5,490 nucleotides of DNA from a candidate division WOR-3 bacterium (GCA_039804165.1 JBDRZZ010000048.1:1-5490); one strand, 5' to 3'; positions 1 to 5,101 are shown, numbered from the stretch's first letter. Notes: a model not told the origin generated them from the sequence alone. Made by a program: numbers and translations.

Positions 1-61
1 TAAAATACAGGGTGTAGTTATGAAAATTTTGGTGTAAATTGTAATTTAAGGAGGTTATGTA

Positions 62-454
62 ATGAATAGAGGTATAAGGATGATTAAGAAATCAACTATC
101 ATACTAATATTCCTTGTTTTCCCGATAATTGCGAAAGCAGAACCATACAAGCCTTATCCCATATTATTTGTTCATGGTCTTGGGGCACATTCGGGAACCT
201 GGGGAGCACCTACGATTTCCAGAAGCGACTTTATTCCTAAAGATTCAGTTAGATCAGATCACACCTATGACCATTTCCTTGATTATATGACGCCCTATGC
301 AATTGAGTGGTGGAGAGTAGATAAGAGTTATACTCATCCTGACTCTTCACCCGCCTACCCCAACAAAACCTTTCTTGAGGGAGGGAATTCGTTATCCGTG
401 AACCGTTGTCCGTTTTCCGTAAAAAGGAAAAATAATGGAGAGGAGAAAAAATGA
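62..454 (+). CDS. Exported N-terminal fragment of an alpha/beta-hydrolase (lipase-like), copy 1
   Basis: 130-aa ORF starting 7 nt after AAGGAGG (48-54). Residues 1-26 form a Sec signal peptide: charged n-region, the hydrophobic stretch IILIFLVFPII, then cleavage after AKA. A mature N-terminus with PILFVHGLG follows, whose His38-Gly39 is the usual oxyanion-hole motif of lipase/esterase-type alpha/beta-hydrolases. Homology with copy 3 ends near PNKTFLE (about residue 107). The rest is read from unrelated repeat DNA. There is no nucleophile elbow, catalytic acid or His, so it cannot be a working hydrolase on its own. Its TGA overlaps the ATG of the next gene (ATGA, 451-454), giving possible translational coupling. 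It is either a decayed gene or a short secreted peptide. An alternative start is Met7 (position 80), which has a weaker ribosome site. Confidence 0.75.
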   Translation: MNRGIRMIKKSTIILIFLVFPIIAKAEPYKPYPILFVHGLGAHSGTWGAPTISRSDFIPKDSVRSDHTYDHFLDYMTPYAIEWWRVDKSYTHPDSSPAYPNKTFLEGGNSLSVNRCPFSVKRKNNGEEKK

Positions 455-469
455 AAAATTTAAGATTTA
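391..469 (+). repeat. Dispersed 79-bp translation-start cassette, copy A
   Basis: Matches 5172-5250 at 76 of 79 positions by eye. It contains four CCGT cores exactly 7 nt apart (396, 403, 410, 417), then a purine-rich ribosome site GGAGAGGAG, an ATG at 451, and the start of an AT-rich 7-nt repeat. It sits exactly where lipase homology stops in unit 1 and supplies the start of the downstream lipoprotein gene. Confidence 0.8.
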
Positions 470-500
470 AAACTTACAATTTACTATTACAAATCTTCAG
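451..500 (+). repeat. AT-rich heptanucleotide repeat inside the lipoprotein start, copy 1
   Basis: Cores ATTT/ACTT/ATTA/ATCT fall at 458, 465, 472, 479, 486 and 493, a strict 7-nt spacing. The same periodic block occurs at 4236-4281 and 5239-5267 upstream of other genes, but here it is translated. Because 7 is not a multiple of 3, it encodes a non-repetitive basic peptide beginning MKNLRF. Confidence 0.75.
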
Positions 501-1347
501 CCGAAAGATAGGGGTAGGAATTAGTTTAGTAATTATTGGATTAATTTTCAATGGGTGTAGTCATTGGGAAGAGGAAGAGTTTTTTTATCATTCTCCGAAT
601 TGGACGAGTGATGGGAGGGTAGTGTTTGTGAAAGAGATAAGGGTTTGGAAGTGGGAGAGGAGTATTTTTGGTGAGAGTGCTCATATAAAGAGTGAGCGGA
701 CGTGGTTGTGTGAGGTGAATGCAGATGGTAGTGGGATGGAGGAGAAGGGTTTTTTATTTGATGATCCTGCACAGGGGATAAATTCTACATCTTCTGCTGG
801 GGATTGGGTTGTTTTAGGGGATGTTCATTACAACAGTATTTGGGTCATAAGAAGGGATGGGACTGGCTTACAGAAAGTAGGAGAAGGGCAGAATCCTGAT
901 TTTTCTCCTGATGCTTCAAAGATTGTTTATGAGAAGCCTGGAGAGGGGATATGGATAATGGATAGGGATGGAGGTAATGACCACCAGATTATTGCGGATC
1001 CTGATGCGAAATATCCTGCGTGGAGTCCGGATGATACGTTGATTGCGTATGGGTATGGTAGTGTACATATTTATAATTTGATTGCAAGCCAACAAGTAAG
1101 GGAATTTAATTATTTGTATTTCCCGGATTGGTATTCGAATGGAAAGTTTGTATCTATTTGTGCCTCACCAGAATATGATGGAGGTATTGATATAGACATA
1201 TATAACGACCAAATTGATACGCTTCGTCAAATTAGTTCAGGTTACTATCTTAAAGTTTCCTCGGATGGTAATAAATTTGTAGCTTACGATGGTTCCTGGT
1301 TTGTAATTAACCGTGATGGGACGGGCAAATGGTATTTGAGGCCATAA
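451..1347 (+). CDS. PD40/TolB-type beta-propeller lipoprotein, copy 1
   Basis: 298 aa. The hydrophobic segment 20-33 ends in FNGC with Cys36, a loose lipobox, so this is a probable envelope-anchored lipoprotein. The mature part carries WD40-like/PD40 beta-propeller motifs. Examples are PNWTSDG (about 49-55), PDFSPDASKIVYE (149-161) with the following IWIMDRDG strand, PAWSPDD (189-195), PDWYSNG (225-231), and a final strand ending in VINRDGTGKWYLRP. Such propellers usually bind protein partners or glycans; the partner is unknown here. The N-terminal 19 residues come from heptad-repeat DNA. The sister gene at 5279 starts downstream of the equivalent sequence, so this gene appears to have recruited an upstream ATG with its GGAGAGGAG site. 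It overlaps the lipase fragment by 4 nt. Confidence 0.85.
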   Translation: MKNLRFKTYNLLLQIFSRKIGVGISLVIIGLIFNGCSHWEEEEFFYHSPNWTSDGRVVFVKEIRVWKWERSIFGESAHIKSERTWLCEVNADGSGMEEKGFLFDDPAQGINSTSSAGDWVVLGDVHYNSIWVIRRDGTGLQKVGEGQNPDFSPDASKIVYEKPGEGIWIMDRDGGNDHQIIADPDAKYPAWSPDDTLIAYGYGSVHIYNLIASQQVREFNYLYFPDWYSNGKFVSICASPEYDGGIDIDIYNDQIDTLRQISSGYYLKVSSDGNKFVAYDGSWFVINRDGTGKWYLRP

Positions 1348-2712
1348 AATACAGGGTGTAGTTATGAAAATTTTGGTGTAAATTGTAATTTAAGGAGGTT
1401 ATGTAATGAATAGAGGTATAAGGATGATTAAGAAATCAACTATCATACTAATATTCCTTGTTTTCCCGATAGTTGCGAAAGCAGAACCATACAAGCCATA
1501 TCCGATATTATTTGTTCATGGTCTTGGGGCAAGTTCGGGAACCTGGGGAGCTGGCACCTATATATTTGGTGATAATAGAACAGATTCTCTTAATTTAGAT
1601 TCGATACCTGATGGAGGCACCTATGACCATTTCCTTGATTATATGCATCCGTATGCAATTGTTTGGGACGAGGTCGACTCAACTTACGCGCATCCAGGAG
1701 GAACTCCGGCACATCCTAAGCCAGATCCCGCCTACCCCAACAAAACCTTTCTTGAGGGAGGGGATAGAAATTGTGGGATGAGCTGAGAGTGTAAAAAGGA
1801 GGGAGAATGAAAGATTTAAGGTTTCAAATTTTTAGTAGGAGTATCAAGAAGATATGGAATGGAATAATTATTGGGATATTGATTATTATCTTTGGAGGGT
1901 GTGGTAGGGAATGGGAGGAGAGGCATGTTAGTTATCATGCTCCTAATTGGACCTCAGATGGGAGAATAATATTTTTTGAAGAGATTTGGATTCAGAGGCT
2001 AAAGGAGGGTATTGATGGTCCTATAGTAATAAAGGAGACACAAGAGTTCACATTATATGAGGTAGATAATAGAGGTGTGGATTATGAGGAGATAGGGGAG
2101 GTATGCAATAGTGAGAGAGGTTTTTTTTCTATAGAGGGTAGTTCTTCTGCTGGGGAATATGTAGTTTTTGGTCTTTCCGGGATTGGAAATAATGATAATG
2201 AGATTTGGGTGATAAAGAGGGATGGGACAGGATTACAGAAAGTAGGAGAAGGGCAGAATCCTGATTTTTCGCCTGATGCTTCGAAGATTGTTTATGAGAA
2301 GCCTGGAGAGGGGATATGGATAATGGATAGGGATGGGAGTAATGACCACCAGATTATTGCGGATCCTGATGCGAAATATCCTGCGTGGAGTCCTGATGAT
2401 ACGCTGATTGCGTATGGGGAGTATTCCACTCATATTGCTAATTTAGAAGGCAATTCTATAAGAGAATATTCAAGTTGGTGGTTTAGAGATTGGGGTCCTT
2501 TAGGTAGTAATATGGTTATGGCGACAAATCCTTATGGACTTACAGTTACCATAAATTTTATTTCTGAAGTTATAGATACCATAAGTGTTTTTGTCACTTA
2601 TGAATCAGGAAGTGGATATAAATGGTCTCCGGATGGTAATGCTTTTATTGGATACGATGGCAATTGGTTTGTAATTAACCGTGATGGGACGGGCAAATGG
2701 TATTTGAGGCCA
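1345..2712 (+). repeat. Tandem array unit 2 (truncated lipase + PD40 lipoprotein)
   Basis: Second unit, 1368 bp, in direct orientation. The join between units is highly conserved: 1297-1551 and 2665-2919 are the same length (255 bp) and nearly identical, covering the propeller C-terminus, spacer and lipase start. A second shared block, 841-1053 against 2206-2418, differs at about 11 of 213 positions by eye. Between these blocks the units differ by many substitutions and indels. Confidence 0.9.
1406..1786 (+). CDS. Exported N-terminal fragment of an alpha/beta-hydrolase (lipase-like), copy 2
   Basis: 126-aa ORF with the same AAGGAGG leader, the same signal peptide (cleavage after AKA, residue 26) and the same PILFVHGLG oxyanion segment as copy 1. 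After GTWGA the sequence diverges in composition and length (an insertion containing TYIFGDNRTD). It returns to the shared TYDHFLDYM, diverges again, and returns to PAYPNKTFLEGG. It stops nine residues after NKTFLE, close to where copy 1 leaves lipase homology, and lacks the nucleophile elbow. It is therefore a truncated hydrolase, possibly a pseudogene or a short secreted protein. The truncation points of copies 1 and 2 agree closely, so the cut probably predates the duplication. The next gene starts 20 nt downstream. Confidence 0.75.
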   Translation: MNRGIRMIKKSTIILIFLVFPIVAKAEPYKPYPILFVHGLGASSGTWGAGTYIFGDNRTDSLNLDSIPDGGTYDHFLDYMHPYAIVWDEVDSTYAHPGGTPAHPKPDPAYPNKTFLEGGDRNCGMS

Positions 2713-2715
2713 TAA
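1807..2715 (+). CDS. PD40/TolB-type beta-propeller lipoprotein, copy 2
   Basis: 302 aa, starting after AAGGAGGGAG (about 1797-1806). Hydrophobic segment 19-29 leads to FGGC with Cys32, a loose lipobox, so it is a likely lipoprotein. The propeller motifs match copy 1: PNWTSDG near the N-terminus, PDFSPDASKIVYE, IWIMDRDG, PAWSPDD, a divergent WGPLGSN blade, YKWSPDG, and the same VINRDGTGKWYLRP end. The centre and the last 16 residues are almost identical to copy 1 at the DNA level, while residues about 35-130 and 210-285 are diverged. The first codons (MKDLRFQIF) still show degraded 7-nt periodicity, with ATTT/GTTT/ATTT at 1814, 1821 and 1828. The start thus derives from the same repeat type as copy 1. 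The ligand is unknown. Confidence 0.85.
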   Translation: MKDLRFQIFSRSIKKIWNGIIIGILIIIFGGCGREWEERHVSYHAPNWTSDGRIIFFEEIWIQRLKEGIDGPIVIKETQEFTLYEVDNRGVDYEEIGEVCNSERGFFSIEGSSSAGEYVVFGLSGIGNNDNEIWVIKRDGTGLQKVGEGQNPDFSPDASKIVYEKPGEGIWIMDRDGSNDHQIIADPDAKYPAWSPDDTLIAYGEYSTHIANLEGNSIREYSSWWFRDWGPLGSNMVMATNPYGLTVTINFISEVIDTISVFVTYESGSGYKWSPDGNAFIGYDGNWFVINRDGTGKWYLRP

Positions 2716-3341
2716 AATACAGGGTGTAGTTATGAAAATTTTGGTGTAAATTGTAATTTAAGGAGGTTATGTAATGAATAGAGGTATAAGGATGATTAAA
2801 AAATCAACTATCATACTAATATTCCTTGTTTTCCCGATAGTTGCGAAAGCAGAACCATATAAGCCTTATCCGATATTATTTGTTCATGGTCTTGGGGCAA
2901 GTTCGGGAACCTGGGGAGCCAAATGTGATACATTTCCAAAAGGAAGTAGAAACAGTAGATTTACTGATAGTATCATTAATCTGGACTCAGATCACACCTA
3001 TGACCATTTCCTTGATTATATGACGAAATATGCGTGGGCTTGGTATGATTGGGAAAAAGAGCAGGGATTAGAGCGTACTTATACACCAGATACCAACGCT
3101 CCTATTACCGGTCCTCGTTTCCCCAACAAAACCTTTCTTGAGGTGGTGAATTTTGATGACAATCGGGGGAGTATCGACCCGGACCCTCATTATCCTAACT
3201 TTAACGGTCAGGGAGATGAATTATGGCACAGGGTGAAAGATGTGCTTGATGAGTATTATGGTGAAGGACAATGGCAGAATGACCGAAACGCAAAAGTAAT
3301 TCTCGTTGGTCATTCGATGGGAGGATTAGCAGGAAGGCAGG
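2713..3341 (+). repeat. Tandem array unit 3, interrupted
   Basis: Third direct copy, starting with the same 207-bp block (2713-2919; about 3 mismatches to unit 2). It keeps more of the lipase gene than units 1 and 2 but ends abruptly at about 3341, where the minus-strand DUF2283 gene ends. No propeller gene follows in the expected place. Confidence 0.85.
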
Positions 3342-3382
3342 CTATAATTTTATTCCTTTCCTCTTACTTGTATTTAGTATAG
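2774..3382 (+). CDS. Alpha/beta-hydrolase (lipase-like), copy 3, 3'-truncated by the minus-strand module
   Basis: 202-aa ORF and the most complete lipase in the window. It has the signal peptide (1-26), PILFVHGLG with the HG oxyanion motif (38-39), TYDHFLDYM, then a region missing from copies 1 and 2 (NGQGDELWHRVKDVLDEYY). It ends with VILVGHSMGGLAGRQA, the classical G-x-S-x-G nucleophile elbow with Ser181. This pattern fits secreted lipases/esterases of the PGAP1-like or class-2 lipase type. Homology should continue for another 100 or more residues to the catalytic Asp and His. Instead the last dozen residues (IILFLSSYLYLV) are antisense of the DUF2283 gene. The enzyme is therefore broken and almost certainly inactive. 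No remainder of the lipase is visible downstream, so sequence was lost as well as inserted. Confidence 0.8.
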   Translation: MNRGIRMIKKSTIILIFLVFPIVAKAEPYKPYPILFVHGLGASSGTWGAKCDTFPKGSRNSRFTDSIINLDSDHTYDHFLDYMTKYAWAWYDWEKEQGLERTYTPDTNAPITGPRFPNKTFLEVVNFDDNRGSIDPDPHYPNFNGQGDELWHRVKDVLDEYYGEGQWQNDRNAKVILVGHSMGGLAGRQAIILFLSSYLYLV

Positions 3383-3584
3383 TTATGCCTACCGGTTCTT
3401 CTTTTTCGTATCTGATTATTATGTCATCCTCAGTTATTTCGGAATCGTCCGCATGACTGGGTTTTTTAAAGTTAATGTATAACACATCAGCTTCCTTGTC
3501 ATAAGTTGTCCATATCCTTGGATATGGGATATCTAATATTCCATGGACAAGGTTTAATACTTTTTTTACTTCTACCGTTCCCAT
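3342..3584 (-). CDS. DUF2283 family protein, putative antitoxin partner
   Basis: 80 aa when started at the ATG at 3584, which has AGGAGG (3593-3598 on the minus strand) 8 nt upstream. A start 11 codons further up (3617) has no comparable site and lies inside the upstream gene's original reading frame. The core TTYDKEADVLYINFKKP, followed by ITEDDIIIRYEKEEPVGITILNTSKR, is typical of DUF2283: a small beta-rich protein of unproven biochemistry, often found next to small nuclease-like or DUF4258 genes. It is downstream of the PBECR2-like gene on the same strand, and in the unbroken frame the two would overlap by 13 nt. An antitoxin role is inferred from size and context only. Its TAG stop lies right at the junction with the lipase gene. 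Confidence 0.82.
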   Translation of the reverse strand: MGTVEVKKVLNLVHGILDIPYPRIWTTYDKEADVLYINFKKPSHADDSEITEDDIIIRYEKEEPVGITILNTSKRKGIKL

Positions 3585-3661
3585 ATTTTTTTCCTCCTTT
3601 TTAGCTGCTTCTTGCATCTTGTTAAAAAGGCTGTTATAACAAATCCATCTTTTTTACTTAA
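3572..3661 (-). pseudogene. Out-of-frame C-terminal remnant of the PBECR2-like gene
   Basis: Immediately after the stop of the upstream ORF, the neighbouring frame reads LSKKDGFVITAFLTR followed by a basic tail (KKQLKRRKKIWER) and stops with TAG at 3572-3574. DGFVITAF is the expected last beta-strand of PBECR2 proteins, directly after the VVVY strand where the ORF now ends. The span 3572-3879 is 308 nt; one extra base would make 309 nt, a 102-residue protein of normal family size. One lost base near 3661-3666 explains the break. The recovered frame also overlaps the DUF2283 start, as expected for a coupled pair. Confidence 0.75.
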
Positions 3662-3879
3662 TTCTCTTTATATACCACTACTATATATTTACCTGCTTCT
3701 ACTTCCTTTACCGCTAAAAATTCACCTGTTTTACCTTTGTAAATAACTTCTGGTTCTTCAAGGGTTTCGAGGACCTCAAAATAATAACCAGCCATTTCCG
3801 AGTGTTCTTCTGTTATGTGAAACCATCTTTCTTCAGTTGACCTTATAGGTACGCCGTTCTTTGATTTTGCAATATCCAT
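3658..3879 (-). CDS. PBECR2-like nuclease-fold protein (putative toxin), frameshifted
   Basis: 73-aa ORF. The pattern GVPIRSTEERWFHITEEH, then EVLETLEEPEVIYKGKTGEFLAV, then GKYIVVVYKE resembles PBECR2. That family is part of the barnase/EndoU/colicin E5-D/RelE-like nuclease fold found in phage polyvalent proteins and in small stand-alone genes. Family assignment is from memory of these motifs. The ORF ends right after the VVVY strand, and the missing strand is in the next frame (see 3572-3661). The protein as encoded probably lacks part of the fold and is inactive, unless the frameshift is a sequencing error. It lies upstream of the DUF2283 gene, consistent with a toxin-antitoxin-like pair. 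No Shine-Dalgarno precedes the ATG; the promoter lies so close that the mRNA may be almost leaderless. Confidence 0.7.
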   Translation of the reverse strand: MDIAKSKNGVPIRSTEERWFHITEEHSEMAGYYFEVLETLEEPEVIYKGKTGEFLAVKEVEAGKYIVVVYKEN

Positions 3880-3890
3880 CTTTTAATTTA

Positions 3891-3919
3891 AAGATATATC
3901 GAATGATTTGGTTTGTCAA
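3891..3919 (-). promoter_or_regulatory. Candidate promoter for the PBECR2-like/DUF2283 pair
   Basis: On the minus strand TTGACA (3914-3919) is followed after 17 nt by TATCTT (3891-3896), or after 15 nt by TATATC (3893-3898). Either puts transcription start within about 10 nt of the ATG at 3879, leaving no room for a ribosome site. The consensus -35 and the position make this the best promoter in the window, but it is only a sequence match. Confidence 0.5.
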
Positions 3920-4132
3920 CTATGGAGTATTGAGGGTAAGAAGTTTAGCTACTGAAAGGATGGTAGTTGTTCGATTTTGATAGGGTATGGTATAGAGAAA
4001 GCGTAAAAATCCAATTCAATGGAGTCGGTGGGTTGACTGTGATTAGCATTTCTGTTATAATTGTAATCAGGGTATAGTTGATAGGGTAGTAGGGTATAGA
4101 AAAAATTGGCGGCCAAAAGCGTGAGAAAAGGC

Positions 4133-4159
4133 TTGACAAGAGAAAAAATTTATTATAAC
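4133..4159 (+). promoter_or_regulatory. Candidate promoter upstream of the LolA-like gene
   Basis: TTGACA (4133-4138) is followed after 15 nt by TATAAC (4154-4159). A perfect TATAAT lies at 4166-4171, but 27 nt from the -35 box. Spacing is not ideal for either. The site lies about 135 nt before the ATG at 4294, just after the palindrome at 4106-4116, which could be an operator. Confidence 0.35.
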
Positions 4160-4178
4160 TATAAGTATAATTCAGTGT

Positions 4179-4222
4179 ATAGTTGATAGGGGATAGTAAT
4201 GAGAATATTAAATAGGAGATAG
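4179..4222 (+). repeat. ATAG-core heptad repeat
   Basis: ATAG at 4179, 4186 and 4193 (spacing 7) and again at 4212 and 4219 (spacing 7). A related patch lies at 4074-4099 with ATAG at 4074, 4081 and 4096, and another at 5085 and 5099 (spacing 14). Confidence 0.6.
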
Positions 4223-4235
4223 GAAAATGGGATTA

Positions 4236-4281
4236 AAAAATTTAGAATTTACAACTTACAATTTAAAATTTCAAATCTTTA
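4236..4281 (+). repeat. AATTT-type heptanucleotide repeat before the LolA-like gene
   Basis: Cores ATTT/ACTT/ATCT at 4240, 4247, 4254, 4261, 4268 and 4275, exactly 7 nt apart, ending directly before the ribosome site of the next gene. Closely similar to 451-500 and 5239-5267. Confidence 0.8.
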
Positions 4282-4293
4282 GCTGGAGGTGTT

Positions 4294-5076
4294 ATGAAAA
4301 AGTTAAGATTACTCTTTTTCTTGTTTCTCAGTGTTTCAGTTTATTCCGATGAATTAGAAGATGTTATCTCTGCCTTACAGAAAAACATAGATAAAGTCCA
4401 GGATTTGCAATGTTCTGCTCTAATGAGTATAGATATGGGTGAGATGGGGACGTATACTCAGTCAATGAAATTGTGGACTAAAGGGAGGGATAAGATGAGG
4501 ATGGAGATGGAGGCTTCTCCGGGTTTATCAGTTAATCCATCTCCAATGGGGCAGAAGGCAACTTCTGGGAAGGTGAGGATGATTATAAATGGGGATAAGG
4601 TAATTATGGAAAGTGAAGGGAAGAGAGAGGTGCTTTCCTCAGATGGTTCTTCGCTTTATCGTAGGCAAGCTGCACCTCCTGGGGGAGATTTCCAGCGGGA
4701 TTTTAGGGAGTTTTTAAAGCAGAATAAAGTATCTATTGTTTCGAGGAAGAAATCAGTGATCAAGAATTTACTTTCAAGGAGTGAGCCACCCAAAGAGGTT
4801 GTTCTTGAGGTAGTCCCCAAAGAGAAAGATCCGATTGTTCAGAAGATAGAGATGACAGTTGATATGGAAAGGGGAGTCATCACCAATCAAAAGATGTTTT
4901 CTAATTATGGGACAACAAAGATGGATATGGAATATGAGAATATAAAAGGTGTATGGGTGATTAAAAGGATAAATATGATTATTCCGACACCAATGGGAAA
5001 AGCCGGAAAGATGACGATTGAGTATAAGAATGTGAAACTGAATGAGGGAATAAGCGATAGGTTGTTTATGGAGTGA
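4294..5076 (+). CDS. LolA-like outer-membrane lipoprotein-sorting protein
   Basis: 260 aa, with GGAGG at 4285-4289 as ribosome site (short 4-nt spacing). Residues 1-18 form a signal peptide with probable cleavage after VYS, giving a periplasmic protein. The mature part looks like the LolA/LolB-type half-barrel superfamily (COG2834-like). It has an N-terminal helix (LEDVISALQKNIDKVQDL), then strands such as MKLWTKGRDKMRMEMEA, MIINGDKVIMESEGKREVL and KEVVLEVVPKEKDP. The last strands include MTIEYKNVKLNEGISDRLF, a characteristic family ending. These proteins bind lipids or lipoproteins in the periplasm. This one is longer than the canonical chaperone and may serve a dedicated substrate. The neighbouring PD40 lipoproteins are possible clients, but that is only inferred from position. 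It reads as an intact gene. Confidence 0.75.
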   Translation: MKKLRLLFFLFLSVSVYSDELEDVISALQKNIDKVQDLQCSALMSIDMGEMGTYTQSMKLWTKGRDKMRMEMEASPGLSVNPSPMGQKATSGKVRMIINGDKVIMESEGKREVLSSDGSSLYRRQAAPPGGDFQRDFREFLKQNKVSIVSRKKSVIKNLLSRSEPPKEVVLEVVPKEKDPIVQKIEMTVDMERGVITNQKMFSNYGTTKMDMEYENIKGVWVIKRINMIIPTPMGKAGKMTIEYKNVKLNEGISDRLFME

Positions 5077-5101
5077 GGCAGGGTATAGAAAAGAGGGGAT
5101 A

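Larger units (their letters stand above)
1..1344 (+). repeat. Tandem array unit 1 (truncated lipase + PD40 lipoprotein)
   Basis: First full unit of a head-to-tail tandem duplication. Bases 1-207 recur at 1345-1551 and 2713-2919 with only about 3-5 mismatches per pair by eye. This holds for both the 61-bp non-coding leader and the coding start of the lipase-like ORF. The unit begins on TAA; the same TAA is the stop codon of a propeller gene at 1345 and at 2713. The window therefore very probably opens on the last codon of another upstream propeller copy. The unit carries the lipase fragment at 62-454 and the lipoprotein at 451-1347. Confidence 0.9.
3920..4293. other. Non-coding spacer with ATAG and AATTT heptad repeats
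   Basis: No convincing gene on either strand. The region holds TATAG-rich patches: ATAG at 4074, 4081 and 4096, then 4179, 4186 and 4193, then 4212 and 4219, mostly 7 nt apart. It also has an 11-bp palindrome TTGGCGGCCAA (4106-4116), a candidate promoter, and the AATTT heptad block before the LolA-like gene. No lipase or propeller remnant could be recognised. Confidence 0.6.

Noticed and set aside
1-61. Promoter in the 61-bp spacer of each array unit
   Set aside because: TAAAAT resembles a -10 box, but no -35 box lies at a suitable distance in any of the copies; read-through from the preceding gene is as likely.
391-500. Periodic repeats considered as a CRISPR array
   Set aside because: The repeat period is 7 nt with no unique spacers and no cas genes.
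548-772. 74-aa minus-strand ORF rich in His and Ser
   Set aside because: Antisense of the lipoprotein gene; composition reflects the G-rich sense codons, and it has no ribosome site or recognisable motif.
2233-2433. 66-aa minus-strand ORF rich in Arg and Ile
   Set aside because: Lies opposite the conserved propeller block of copy 2; the opposite frame of copy 1 is not kept, and no family features are seen.
2841-3023. 60-aa plus-strand ORF overlapping the start of lipase copy 3
   Set aside because: Out-of-frame reading of the clearly coding lipase gene.
3650-3670. Programmed -1 frameshifting at the AAAAAAG run to produce the full nuclease-like protein
   Set aside because: The in-frame stop TAA lies before the slippery run, so ribosomes would terminate first.
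3967-4077. Plus-strand open stretch without a start codon (includes KIQFNGVGGLTVISIS)
   Set aside because: Could be a gene remnant, but it has no start, is only about 36 codons, and resembles nothing I recognise.
3945-4139. 64-aa minus-strand ORF in the spacer
   Set aside because: Made of repeat-derived Ile/Tyr/Thr/Pro-rich sequence, with no ribosome site and no motif.
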